Shown: positions 15,071 through 23,795 of the stretch, in pieces
How positions within the stretch are numbered: position 1 is the stretch's first letter
Layout of the letters: each line of letters opens with the position of its first letter
Notes under the pieces: generated by a model
What the model was told of the DNA's origin: nothing
What the model saw: the letters and a program-made list of their open reading frames with translations, nothing else
Databases searched by the model: none
Assembly (NCBI GenBank): GCA_004322265.1
Contig: SCSZ01000021.1
Coordinates: 1-51,973 of the forward strand
Length of the DNA: 51,973 nt
Origin: Patescibacteria group bacterium
Lineage (GTDB): Bacteria; Patescibacteriota; Saccharimonadia; Saccharimonadales; Saccharimonadaceae
Direction of reading: 5' to 3'
Program-made: the position numbers and the translations under genes

Positions 15071-15082
15071 TACCGCTCATGC

Positions 15083-15088
15083 TAAAAT
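15083..15088 (+). promoter_or_regulatory. Extended -10 promoter of the propeller pilin
   Basis: TGC precedes TAAAAT, which ends 9 nt before the ATG at 15098. Confidence 0.55.
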
Positions 15089-15097
15089 GACCATACA

Positions 15098-16483
15098 ATG
15101 AATGCGTATCTTAGTCGCCGCTCTAATCGTGGTTTTACAATCATAGAACTGCTGATAGTTATGATTATAATCGCTATATTAGCAGCGATCATACTTATTG
15201 CGTATAACGGTGTAACGAGTTCCGCACGTGATAAAAGTGTATTGTCGGATTTGGATGGACTTGATGGGATAGAGACGGACTACGGAATCAAGAATAATGT
15301 AGCTGGTCTAGCGTGGTACTCGGGTCCGTCTGGAACAAATGGAGCCCCAGATGCAACGCTGAGCTTTACACCTAGTAGCGGAAATATTATAGACGTTGTT
15401 GTTAACTCAACTGACTACTGTATTCGTGGTTATAACCCTAACTCTGCTACGTACAAAACTCTTTCGACAGCAGCAAAAAAGGAATCAACCTCTGGGGTGT
15501 GTAATACAATTGCAGCATCAGCCGCGGCCATTGCCGATAGTCCAATAGTGAATACTTTTACTACTTTTACTCTTACTGCTCAAACATCCGCTGGCTCTCA
15601 AGAGTGGACGGGTGGTGTTGCTTCTTCATCAAACGGCTTAAAATTGGTTGCAGGTGACGACTGTGGAAAAGTTGTGACATCTACAAATTCTGGAAGTACG
15701 TGGGTAACTCAGATTGCAGAATGTCCGACAGGCACTGCTAACTGGAAAGGATTTACTTCATCATCGGATGGGACAAAGTTAGTTGGGGTAAGTGGTAATA
15801 GCGGCGGGTATATTTACACCTCTACCGATTCTGGCGTAACCTGGACCCAGCGAGCAAGTACGTCGAACGGTTGGGCATATGTCGCCGGTTCATCGGATGG
15901 GACAAAGTTAGTGGCTGTATCGAGACTGAGTCCCGGGTATGTATATACGTCCACAGATTCCGGTGTAACCTGGACCCAGCGGACATCGATTAATAGCATT
16001 ATGCGAGTCGCTTCATCATCAGATGGGACAAGGTTAGTCCTTACTACCTATGGTGGATATATCTATACGTCCACAGATTCCGGCGTAACCTGGACCCAAC
16101 AAACTGGGTCTGGAAGTCGTAACTGGGGAGGAGTCGCCTCATCATCTGACGGTACAAAGTTGGTTGCCGGGGTTTATGGCGACTATATTTACACCTCAAC
16201 CGACTCTGGCGTAACCTGGACCCAGCAAACTGGGTCAGGGATTCATGGATGGGCTACCATTGCTTCATCTACTGACGGAACCAAACTTTTCGCAGGAGAT
16301 GACGGCTACAGTGGTCATTATAGCAGCAACTATATTTACACCTCAACCGACTCTGGCGTAACGTGGACGCAACAAACATCAGCCGGTAGTCATTATTGGT
16401 GGAACATTGCTTCGTCGTCCGATGGTAGTCGAACGCTTTTTTCGCCAGAAGTTGGCTATCTCTACGTAGGTGTATATCAGTAA
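15098..16483 (+). CDS. Type IV pilin fused to an Asp-box beta-propeller
   Basis: A 461-aa prepilin-like protein. A class III signal (RRSNRG before FTIIELLIVMIIIAILAAI, with the Glu at mature position 5) should be cut by prepilin peptidase and allow assembly into a type IV pilus. Residues of about 35-150 form a small pilin head with the cysteine pair YCIRG...SGVC. From about 165 to the end there are repeats of roughly 45 residues. Five carry Y(I/V)YTSTDSGVTWTQ and a sixth is STNSGSTW, each with the Asp-box S-x-D-x-G-x-T-W pattern (first copy degenerate). They alternate with ASSSDGTKLVA, as in six- to seven-bladed sialidase/BNR propellers. No catalytic sialidase residues are evident, so an adhesive role at the pilus tip is inferred. 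The head is shared with the 43356 and 45856 proteins. Confidence 0.9.
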   Translation: MNAYLSRRSNRGFTIIELLIVMIIIAILAAIILIAYNGVTSSARDKSVLSDLDGLDGIETDYGIKNNVAGLAWYSGPSGTNGAPDATLSFTPSSGNIIDVVVNSTDYCIRGYNPNSATYKTLSTAAKKESTSGVCNTIAASAAAIADSPIVNTFTTFTLTAQTSAGSQEWTGGVASSSNGLKLVAGDDCGKVVTSTNSGSTWVTQIAECPTGTANWKGFTSSSDGTKLVGVSGNSGGYIYTSTDSGVTWTQRASTSNGWAYVAGSSDGTKLVAVSRLSPGYVYTSTDSGVTWTQRTSINSIMRVASSSDGTRLVLTTYGGYIYTSTDSGVTWTQQTGSGSRNWGGVASSSDGTKLVAGVYGDYIYTSTDSGVTWTQQTGSGIHGWATIASSTDGTKLFAGDDGYSGHYSSNYIYTSTDSGVTWTQQTSAGSHYWWNIASSSDGSRTLFSPEVGYLYVGVYQ

Positions 16484-16525
16484 GTGATCGATATTGGCTC
16501 ACATACCCGACTGCTATCTATCTGT

Positions 16526-16531
16526 TACAAT
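16526..16531 (+). promoter_or_regulatory. -10 box of metG
   Basis: TACAAT ends 11 nt before the ATG at 16543. Confidence 0.45.
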
Positions 16532-16542
16532 AGTCTATAAGC

Positions 16543-18030
16543 ATGGAAAAGAAACTCTACATCGCGACGGCAATTCCATATGTAAACGGAACTCCTCATA
16601 TTGGCAACGCGCTCGATTATCTGATCGCCGATATTTGGACACGCTATCAAAAGCAAAACGGCCATGAAGTTCGTTTTCAAGTTGGTACCGATGAACACGG
16701 TAATAAAATTGCCGCTAAGGCGGCTGGACTACACATGGATCCGAAGGCCTATACTGATTCGACATATGTTAATTTCGAAAATATGGTAAAAAAAGTCGGA
16801 GCAAGTTACACAGATTTTATTCGTACGACTGATGATCATCATGTTGCAGCAGTTCAATACATTTGGCAAACACTCGCACCATACATTTATAAGGGCACAT
16901 ACAAGGGTTGGTATTGTGTTGGGCACGAAGCATTCTTTACGGATAAGGAAGTCCAAGCAACCAACGGCATCTGCCCTGACCACCAAACGCCATATGAACA
17001 AGTTAGTGAAGAGAACTATTATTTCAAGACGAGTGTTTTTACTGACCTGATTCGTGATGCGATTATGACCGACACAATGAAAATTGTCCCAGAGTTTCGC
17101 AAGAAAGAATTCCTCGACCTGATAAAAGACGGTCTGCAAGATGTTAGTATTTCTCGTCCCAAGAAGAATCTGAGTTGGGGAGTACCTGTGCCAGGTGATC
17201 CAGAACAGATTATGTACGTGTGGATTGATGCACTCGCTAACTACATCACTGTACTTGGCTACCCTGATAAGGAAGGTTGGCAGCAATATTGGCCAGCTGA
17301 CGTACAGGTGATCGGTAAGGATATTTTACGTTTTCACGCTGGTATTTGGCCTGCGATGTTGCTCGGGCTTGGCCTGGAACTTCCAAGGAAACTTCTTGTG
17401 CATGGTTTTGTAATTGTTGGTGGGGAAAAGATGAGCAAGACTGTCGGTAACGTGGTTGATCCAAATGAAATCATTGATAGTTATGGACTGGATGCTTTTC
17501 GTTATTTTTTCTCTCGTCATATTCCAACGCTTGATGACGGTGATTTTACTTGGGAAAAGTTTGAGAATGCCTATAACAGCGAGCTAGGTAACGACCTTGG
17601 TAATGTTGTGCAACGGGTGGCGAGTATGATAACACGCTACCAGGCAGGCGTAATCGGTGAAGCACCACAAGGCGAACATGATATGAGTGCCTACCACGAG
17701 GTGATGGATAATCTCGAGTTTAATAAAGCAATGGACGAGGTCTGGCAAATGGTCCGCAGCCTCAACCAATATATTGAAAACGTTAAACCATGGGAAATAG
17801 CTAAGAAAATTAGTAAGGATAGTGAAGCCGAATCACATTTGTCCGAAGTCTTGGCTTACTGTGTCGGTGCGCTTTTACAAATTGGCGATCTGCTCGTACC
17901 TTTTCTGCCGGCTACTGCCGAAAAAATCCACAAGACGTTTGAGAGTGGTGTGATTGTACCCACTGATGGCGTCCTATTTCCAAAGTTATACCTCCACACC
18001 CCTGATCCACAAGCGCCAAAGGCAGCGTAG
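16543..18030 (+). CDS. metG: Methionyl-tRNA synthetase
   Basis: Charges initiator and elongator tRNA-Met. This is a class I enzyme of 495 aa with the HIGN version of the HIGH motif at residues 19-22 and GEKMSKTVGN at about 294-303. The tryptophan-rich anticodon region (WEKFENAYNSELGNDLGN) is present. It ends soon after the anticodon-binding helices, so it lacks the C-terminal EMAP/tRBD extension and is the short form. tatD begins on the very next base, as in the metG-tatD pairing of many Gram-positive bacteria. Confidence 0.96.
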   Translation: MEKKLYIATAIPYVNGTPHIGNALDYLIADIWTRYQKQNGHEVRFQVGTDEHGNKIAAKAAGLHMDPKAYTDSTYVNFENMVKKVGASYTDFIRTTDDHHVAAVQYIWQTLAPYIYKGTYKGWYCVGHEAFFTDKEVQATNGICPDHQTPYEQVSEENYYFKTSVFTDLIRDAIMTDTMKIVPEFRKKEFLDLIKDGLQDVSISRPKKNLSWGVPVPGDPEQIMYVWIDALANYITVLGYPDKEGWQQYWPADVQVIGKDILRFHAGIWPAMLLGLGLELPRKLLVHGFVIVGGEKMSKTVGNVVDPNEIIDSYGLDAFRYFFSRHIPTLDDGDFTWEKFENAYNSELGNDLGNVVQRVASMITRYQAGVIGEAPQGEHDMSAYHEVMDNLEFNKAMDEVWQMVRSLNQYIENVKPWEIAKKISKDSEAESHLSEVLAYCVGALLQIGDLLVPFLPATAEKIHKTFESGVIVPTDGVLFPKLYLHTPDPQAPKAA

Positions 18031-18780
18031 GTGTTAATTGATACGCATTGTCATATTCATGAGGTTGATTATCCGCTGGATATCACTGAGACTATACAGC
18101 ATGCACACGACGCGGGCGTTGATCACTTTTTGTGTGTTGGAACGAGTCTGGATAGTTCACGTCGTGCAATTGATTTTGCACAAGATCACCCAGAAGCCTC
18201 TGCGACTGTCGGTATCCACCCCCACGAGACCAAGGATGGCTGGGAAGAGCTAGCCGCAATAATAGAAAAGGGCTCGGTTGTCGCAGTAGGAGAAATCGGG
18301 CTTGATTATTATTACAATCATAGCCCACGTGATGTACAGACCAAGGCCTTAAAGTGGCAAATCGAATTAGCACTACAGTATGACCTACCGATTATTTTTC
18401 ATGTCAGAGATGCCTTCGATGACTTTTGGCCTGTTTTTGATAGTTATAAGGGGGATATTCGTGGCGAACTACATAGCTTTACTGATAATAAAGTGAACCT
18501 CGATGAGGGATTAAGACGCGGACTATATATTGGCGTCAACGGCATTAGTACATTTACGAAAGATGAATCGCAAAGAGAATTATTTGCCTCAATTCCACTC
18601 GATCGATTGCTGCTTGAAACGGATGCACCGTTTCTCACACCCATTCCATTTCGAGGTAAGTCGAACGAACCAGCTTACGTAAAAAACATTGCCGAATATC
18701 AGGCAGTTCTACGCGGTATGTCGCTCGAACAAGTCGCAAACGCCACCACTGCAAACGCTCGTGCTCTATTCGGCTTATAA
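18031..18780 (+). CDS. tatD: TatD family metal-dependent deoxyribonuclease
   Basis: A TIM-barrel hydrolase of the amidohydrolase fold; family members are 3'-5' exonucleases and tRNA-quality or DNA-repair nucleases. Metal ligands are visible: HCH near the N-terminus (DTHCHIHE), the glutamate of GEIGLDYYY, histidine in IIFHVRDA, histidine in ELHSFTD, and aspartate in LETDAPFLTP. Length of 249 aa is usual. The start is a GTG immediately after the metG stop, giving tight coupling; no separate ribosome site is seen. Confidence 0.93.
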   Translation: MLIDTHCHIHEVDYPLDITETIQHAHDAGVDHFLCVGTSLDSSRRAIDFAQDHPEASATVGIHPHETKDGWEELAAIIEKGSVVAVGEIGLDYYYNHSPRDVQTKALKWQIELALQYDLPIIFHVRDAFDDFWPVFDSYKGDIRGELHSFTDNKVNLDEGLRRGLYIGVNGISTFTKDESQRELFASIPLDRLLLETDAPFLTPIPFRGKSNEPAYVKNIAEYQAVLRGMSLEQVANATTANARALFGL

Positions 18781-18784
18781 CTGA

Positions 18785-18790
18785 TATAAT
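18785..18790 (+). promoter_or_regulatory. -10 box of the cysteine desulfurase gene
   Basis: TATAAT ends 6 nt before the ATG at 18797 and starts 4 nt after the tatD stop. Confidence 0.6.
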
Positions 18791-18796
18791 TATGAG

Positions 18797-19951
18797 ATGA
18801 ACACGGAGCTCATCTATCTTGATCATGCCGCGGCGACACCAATCGATCCGCGTGTTCTTGCGGTTATGCAACCGTTCTTTAGTGATGATTTTTATAATCC
18901 ATCGAGCCCATATTCACCCGCGGTCAATGTTCGTCGGGCATATGATGAAGCCAAACACACACTTGCCCAGGTTATTGGCGCCAAGCCTGACGAAATCGTC
19001 GTTACAGCAGGCGCAACTGAGTCGATCAATTTGGCGTTTAATGGAATTACTGGACACGTCGTAGTGCCAGCCATAGAACATCATGCGGTGCTAGCAGCTG
19101 CAAAACTTCATGATCATACGATTGTGGATGTTGACGAACGTGGACTTGTATCACCCGATTCAATCAAAAAAGCGATTCGACCTGACACCTGCCTGGTTAG
19201 TGTTGCCATTGCCAATAACGAACTCGGTACAACTCAACCGTTACGTGATATTGCGGCTGTCATCAAAAATGAGCGTGAGGCACGACTCGAGCGTGGTGAT
19301 AAAACGCCTATCTACTTCCACACGGATGCGTCGCAGGGAGTTGGTCAGATTGATATCAATGTGGCACGACTTGGTGTTGATATGCTGACGCTAAACTCAG
19401 GTAAGATGTACGGTCCCAAACAAGTTGGTTTGCTATGGGCCGCAAGTAATATTACGTTGACACCACTTATTGTTGGTGGCGGGCAAGAACGAGGGCTTCG
19501 TAGCGGTACCGAAAACGTTGCAGGAACAGTTGGTTTTGCAAAGGCACTCAGTCTTGCGACCGAGCATCGTAAATTTGAATCAGAACGGCTGACTGGTTTA
19601 CGTGATAGTTTACAACAGAAGCTTTTTGATGCATTCCCTGATGCAATTTTTTCTGGACATCACAAGCATCGCCTCGCTGGGCACCTACATATATCGTTTC
19701 CAGGACTTGACGGCGAACGGCTTGTTTTTACCCTTGAAAATCGTGGTGTATTGGTTGCGACAGGCAGCGCATGTGCCGCCAATAAAGGCACACGTTCACA
19801 CGTATTAGTCGCAATAGGTTTAGCACCTGAGGTTGCCGATGGTAGCCTTCGATTAACACTTGGTCATTTATCAACGGAGGAAAATACCGCTCATGCTGGT
19901 GATATTATCGTCGAAGAAGTGAGACGTGAGTACGCGAGGATTCAGTCGTGA
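18797..19951 (+). CDS. iscS: Cysteine desulfurase (IscS/NifS family)
   Basis: A PLP enzyme that removes sulfur from cysteine and carries it as persulfide to acceptor proteins. The 384-aa protein has the YLDHAAATP opening, GATESINLA, the internal-aldimine Lys203 (NSGKMYGPK, where many family members have HK), RSGTENVAG, and the persulfide Cys326 in TGSACAANKGTRSH. There is no iscU next to it. Two genes on is mnmA, so the likely main client is tRNA 2-thiouridine formation, though iron-sulfur assembly cannot be excluded. NifS-like is an alternative label. Confidence 0.93.
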   Translation: MNTELIYLDHAAATPIDPRVLAVMQPFFSDDFYNPSSPYSPAVNVRRAYDEAKHTLAQVIGAKPDEIVVTAGATESINLAFNGITGHVVVPAIEHHAVLAAAKLHDHTIVDVDERGLVSPDSIKKAIRPDTCLVSVAIANNELGTTQPLRDIAAVIKNEREARLERGDKTPIYFHTDASQGVGQIDINVARLGVDMLTLNSGKMYGPKQVGLLWAASNITLTPLIVGGGQERGLRSGTENVAGTVGFAKALSLATEHRKFESERLTGLRDSLQQKLFDAFPDAIFSGHHKHRLAGHLHISFPGLDGERLVFTLENRGVLVATGSACAANKGTRSHVLVAIGLAPEVADGSLRLTLGHLSTEENTAHAGDIIVEEVRREYARIQS

Positions 19952-20550
19952 TACGCTTTTTGGTAATTTTTCCGATAACAATTATCGCAATCATTGTTGC
20001 GATTAGTCTGTATCTTCAGCCGCATGATTTAGATAGTTGCAACGAACAGGTCGGTACTACTGCGCCGTGTCTGCCGGTTGATGCGATTGTGGCGGTGAGC
20101 GGTGGGGATACCAACGCCAGAACTGATGAAGCAATTCGTGTATATAAAAATGGCTGGTCAAAGACGCTGATTTTTTCAGGAGCAGCCCTAGATAAATCTG
20201 GCCCGAGTAATGCTGCAGTCATGCAGGCTCGTGCAATTTCTCAAGGTGTGCCAGCTTCAGCTATTTTGATTGATGAGTTATCAGAGACGACAAAGCAAAA
20301 CGCCGAGAATACAAAGAATATTTTTGACGCTCACAATATCAAAACAATCATTCTTGTAACCTCCGGTTATCATCAAAAGCGTGCAAGCCTCGAATTTAAT
20401 AAACGCGCTCCGGGGGTAACCACTTATAACCATCCAGTTGATACAGATCAGGATTGGTCATTCTGGTGGTGGACTAGTCCACATGGCTGGACGCTCGCGA
20501 TAACAGAACTCTTCAAGATAGTCCTATTTTACTTTGGAGTGAGTCAATAA
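19948..20550 (+). CDS. DUF218/YdcF-like membrane-anchored protein
   Basis: A 200-aa protein with an N-terminal membrane helix (FLVIFPITIIAIIVAISLYL) and a DUF218 fold: DAIVAVSGGDTNARTDEAIRVY, LIFSGA, SNAAVMQARA, ETTKQNAENTKN, then LVTSGYHQKRA. Relatives include YdcF, SanA and ElyC, linked to envelope or SAM-binding roles; the substrate is unknown. The GTG start overlaps the iscS stop (GTGA), and its stop overlaps the mnmA start by one base, so all three are translated as a unit. Why an envelope protein sits inside the tRNA-thiolation pair is unclear. Confidence 0.85.
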   Translation: MIRFLVIFPITIIAIIVAISLYLQPHDLDSCNEQVGTTAPCLPVDAIVAVSGGDTNARTDEAIRVYKNGWSKTLIFSGAALDKSGPSNAAVMQARAISQGVPASAILIDELSETTKQNAENTKNIFDAHNIKTIILVTSGYHQKRASLEFNKRAPGVTTYNHPVDTDQDWSFWWWTSPHGWTLAITELFKIVLFYFGVSQ

Positions 20551-21692
20551 TGAGCACAAAGGTATATGTCGGAATGAGTGGAGGCGTTGATTCATCGCTG
20601 ACCGCGGCACTGCTGCTCGAACAAGGCTATGACGTTACGGGTGTTTATATGAAGAACTGGACACAGGATCTACCGGGTATGAGATGTCCGTGGGCCGATG
20701 ATTTGGCTGACGCAAAACGCGTCGCGGTACAACTTGGTATCGATTTTAAGGTTTTTGATTTTGAAACTGAATACAAACACAAAGTTGTTGATTACATGAT
20801 TGACGAATATAAGGCCGGCCGTACGCCAAACCCTGATATTATGTGTAACCAAGAGGTAAAGTTCAAGTTGTTCCTCGAGACGGCGCTTGAGGATGGCGCG
20901 GACATGATCGCAACTGGCCATTATGCAAGAGTTTTACATGCCAGCTCGTCGTCTGATCGCATTTCTGAAGAGACAGCGTTGTTCGCTGACGCTCCAACGG
21001 ATACAATCTCTTCAGCAATGGATCAACCAACAAGCAAGCGCGGCGTATTGCTCAAAGCGGCTGATGCAAATAAAGACCAAACGTACTTTCTTTATCGAGT
21101 AACCGGTGAGGCTCTTTCAAAAACACTCTTCCCGCTTGGTGAATATACGAAGCCTCGTGTTCGTGAGATGGCCAAGGAGCGTGGGCTATATACAGCAGGC
21201 AAAAAGGACAGCCAGGGAATTTGTTTCGTCGGTAAAGTCGGTATTCGCGATTTTCTTTCACAATATGTTGAGCAAACTCCCGGCAAGATCATTGATAAGA
21301 AATCAGGTGAGGTCCTCGGTCATCACGATGGTGCAATTTTCTACACGCTCGGTCAACGTCATGGACTCGAACTCGGCGGCGGTCTACCCTATTATGTCGT
21401 TGGCAAGGATATGGATAAGAATGAGGTATATATCACGACTGATTTGAACGACTCGTCGCTATGGAGGAACAACGTCCAGCTTGCAAGTGTGCACTGGATT
21501 AATGACGCACCTACTGAGGGTGAATATGATATTCGTGTTCGCCATCGTGCACCTCTTGTGAAGGCAAAACTTCGCTACGACAACGACGATGTTATTTTGG
21601 AACTTGATAATGCTGAGCGTGCCGTCGCACCAGGCCAATCTGTGGTTATATACGCTGGCGACACCTGCCTTGGCGGTGGCATTATCGTCTAA
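20550..21692 (+). CDS. mnmA: tRNA-specific 2-thiouridylase
   Basis: Places sulfur on U34 of tRNA-Glu, -Gln and -Lys. The 380-aa enzyme has the ATP pyrophosphatase loop GMSGGVDSSLTA at the N-terminus, Cys99 in DIMCNQEVKFK, and the persulfide-accepting Cys225 in KDSQGICFVG. The C-terminal barrel ends in PGQSVVIYAGDTCLGGGII. Between GHYARV and KAADANKDQTYFLYRV there is an extra segment of about 35 residues (Ser/Thr/Asp-rich) absent from the E. coli-type enzyme, probably a surface loop. Its sulfur donor is likely the IscS-like enzyme two genes upstream. Confidence 0.95.
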   Translation: MSTKVYVGMSGGVDSSLTAALLLEQGYDVTGVYMKNWTQDLPGMRCPWADDLADAKRVAVQLGIDFKVFDFETEYKHKVVDYMIDEYKAGRTPNPDIMCNQEVKFKLFLETALEDGADMIATGHYARVLHASSSSDRISEETALFADAPTDTISSAMDQPTSKRGVLLKAADANKDQTYFLYRVTGEALSKTLFPLGEYTKPRVREMAKERGLYTAGKKDSQGICFVGKVGIRDFLSQYVEQTPGKIIDKKSGEVLGHHDGAIFYTLGQRHGLELGGGLPYYVVGKDMDKNEVYITTDLNDSSLWRNNVQLASVHWINDAPTEGEYDIRVRHRAPLVKAKLRYDNDDVILELDNAERAVAPGQSVVIYAGDTCLGGGIIV

Positions 21693-21705
21693 TTCCTTCC
21701 TCCTT

Positions 21706-21732
21706 ACCTTCCAAGGTTGAACCTTGGAAGGT
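21706..21732 (+). repeat. REP palindrome, copy 3
   Basis: Variant ACCTTCCAAGG-TTGAA-CCTTGGAAGGT. The outer bases changed on both arms together, so pairing is kept. It pairs with copy 4, 20 nt downstream and inverted, forming a BIME-like unit between mnmA and alaS. Confidence 0.85.
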
Positions 21733-21752
21733 GTTAATTAGCCAGTTTTTAC

Positions 21753-21775
21753 TTTCCAAGGTTCAACCTTGGAAA
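21753..21775 (-). repeat. REP palindrome, copy 4
   Basis: TTTCCAAGG-TTCAA-CCTTGGAAA, opposite in orientation to copy 3. The mnmA-alaS gap holds this pair and the alaS promoter. Confidence 0.85.
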
Positions 21776-21821
21776 AGCAGGGTAGTGATAAAGGTGAATT
21801 GTAATTAACTTAGCGGACTGC

Positions 21822-21827
21822 TAAAAT
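21822..21827 (+). promoter_or_regulatory. Extended -10 promoter of alaS
   Basis: TGC then TAAAAT, ending 7 nt before the ATG at 21835. Confidence 0.6.
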
Positions 21828-21834
21828 AACAGAG

Positions 21835-23793
21835 ATGAATGCACAGGAAATTCGTAATGCATATCTGCAGTTTTTTGCGGAGCGTGGTCATACAATTATT
21901 CCTCGTGCCAAACTTGTGCCATTAAACGACCCCACAACTCTCTTTACAGGTAGCGGTATGCAACCACTTTTGCCGTACCTGCTGGGACAGCCACATCAGG
22001 ATGGGGTCAGGCTTGCTGATAGCCAGACTGCACTTCGTGCCCAGGATATTGATGATGTGGGTGATAATCGCCACACGACATTTTTTGAAATGCTTGGTAA
22101 CTGGAGTCTCGGTGATTATTTCAAGGAACAACAAATTCGCTGGTTTTTTGAATTCCTCACTGATGTTGTTGGACTCGATCCGAATAAGATTTACGTAACG
22201 GCTTTTATTGGCGACGAAGCACATGGCATCCCACGCGATGACGAAGCGGCGAATATTTGGCAGAAAGTCTTCCAGGAAAAGGGAATTGAAGCCAAGATTG
22301 TTGAGGTCGGTAGCCAGGAAGATGGTAACAAACGCGGTATCAAACCTGGCGAGCGTATTTTCTTTTATGATGATGGCGAGAACTGGTGGAGCCGCGGCGG
22401 CGGTCTAGATAAAACACCAATTGGAGATCCATGCGGTCCTGATAGCGAAGTCTTCTATGACTTTGGTCCACAGAATCATGCAGAGGGATTTGGCCTGGCT
22501 CATCCAGCTAGCGACAGTGGTCAATTCATGGAAATTGGCAACCAAGTCTTTATGCAATATCGTCGAAATGATGACGGTAGCTTTACGCCACTCGATAAAC
22601 AGAATGTGGATTTTGGTGGCGGCCTTGAGCGAATCGCTGCCGCTAAAATCGATAGTCCTGATGTCTTCAAAATTAGTTTGCTGTGGCCAATTATCGAGAA
22701 ACTCCAAACACTCAGCGGTAAAAATTATGAATCTCACACCGAAAGCATGCGCGTGATCGCCGATCATTTGCGTGCGGCAACATTCCTGGCTGTTGACGGA
22801 GTTAAGCCCGCGAATAAGGAACAGGGTTATGTCATGCGTCGACTGTTACGACGGGCAATTCGTTTTGCGTTTGATCTTGGGATCGAACAGAATTTTCTAG
22901 AGGGTATTGTGCCTGTTATCGCCGATATGTACGAGGATGATTACCCGGAGGTTAAGGCTCAACGTGAAGACGTTATTGCAACGCTTGTTAAGGAAGAGAA
23001 AGTTTTCCGTCAAACACTTCGTAAAGGCTTAAGTACACTTATTTCTATTACAAAAACCAAAACGCAACCAGTAGGGGCTTATATCGTGCAAGACGATCCC
23101 AAGGAGGCAGTCAAAGAAGCCAGCTCAGGAACGAACACCTTAAATGGCGAAATGATATTTACACTTTACGATACTTATGGCTTTCCGGTTGAACTCTCGA
23201 CCGAAGAAGCATTTAAACAAGATATTGCATTGTCGGAGAACTGGCAAGCAGAATTTGACGCCAAGATGAAGGAGCAGCGTGAACGTTCACAAACCGCAGC
23301 TAAAGGTACTTTTAAGGGCGGCTTAGCTGGCGATAAAGATATTCACAAAAAATATCACACTGCGACACACCTGTTACAGTCTGCCTTGCGTGAATTATTC
23401 GGTCCAGAACTTCGCCAGCACGGTAGCAATATTACCGAGGAGCGCCTACGGTTTGATTTCAACCACGACAGCAAAATGACTCCAGAAGAAATCAAAAAGG
23501 CAGAAGACTTGGTTAATGGCTGGATCAAGGAAGACTTACCGGTTAAATATACCGACTACCCGACTCAGGAGGCGCTCGACATGGGTGCGATTGGTCCATT
23601 TGGTGAGCGTTATGGCGAGAAAGTAAAGGTCTATCAAATGGGTGAGGATGATCACATTGCCTCACTTGAAATTTGTGGTGGACCTCATGTTGATAATACA
23701 GGGCACTTGGCTGAGGGTGGAAAAGTCTTTAAGATAACCAAGGAGGAATCGAGCTCTGCGGGCATTCGTAGAATCAAAGCTCAACTTATCTAA
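21835..23793 (+). CDS. alaS: Alanyl-tRNA synthetase, short form lacking C-Ala
   Basis: Charges tRNA-Ala and edits mischarged product. Class II motifs are clear in the first half: LFTGSGMQPLLPYL, RHTTFFEMLGNWSLGDYFKE, and the glycine-rich GGGLERIAA. The editing domain keeps its zinc-site pattern, HTATHLLQSAL and later CGGPHVDNTG (about residue 613). The protein stops at 652 aa (family about 870), right after the editing domain (GIRRIKAQLI), so the coiled-coil and C-terminal C-Ala dimer/tRNA-elbow domain are missing. The frame is clean and the next gene starts 2 nt later, so this is a genuine short form and not a frameshift. Confidence 0.95.
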   Translation: MNAQEIRNAYLQFFAERGHTIIPRAKLVPLNDPTTLFTGSGMQPLLPYLLGQPHQDGVRLADSQTALRAQDIDDVGDNRHTTFFEMLGNWSLGDYFKEQQIRWFFEFLTDVVGLDPNKIYVTAFIGDEAHGIPRDDEAANIWQKVFQEKGIEAKIVEVGSQEDGNKRGIKPGERIFFYDDGENWWSRGGGLDKTPIGDPCGPDSEVFYDFGPQNHAEGFGLAHPASDSGQFMEIGNQVFMQYRRNDDGSFTPLDKQNVDFGGGLERIAAAKIDSPDVFKISLLWPIIEKLQTLSGKNYESHTESMRVIADHLRAATFLAVDGVKPANKEQGYVMRRLLRRAIRFAFDLGIEQNFLEGIVPVIADMYEDDYPEVKAQREDVIATLVKEEKVFRQTLRKGLSTLISITKTKTQPVGAYIVQDDPKEAVKEASSGTNTLNGEMIFTLYDTYGFPVELSTEEAFKQDIALSENWQAEFDAKMKEQRERSQTAAKGTFKGGLAGDKDIHKKYHTATHLLQSALRELFGPELRQHGSNITEERLRFDFNHDSKMTPEEIKKAEDLVNGWIKEDLPVKYTDYPTQEALDMGAIGPFGERYGEKVKVYQMGEDDHIASLEICGGPHVDNTGHLAEGGKVFKITKEESSSAGIRRIKAQLI

Positions 23794-23795
23794 CT

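Noticed and set aside
15830-16360. Short repeated DNA blocks resembling a CRISPR or minisatellite array.
   Set aside because: They are in frame, encode Asp-box propeller blades and vary at synonymous positions. No CRISPR spacing and no cas genes.
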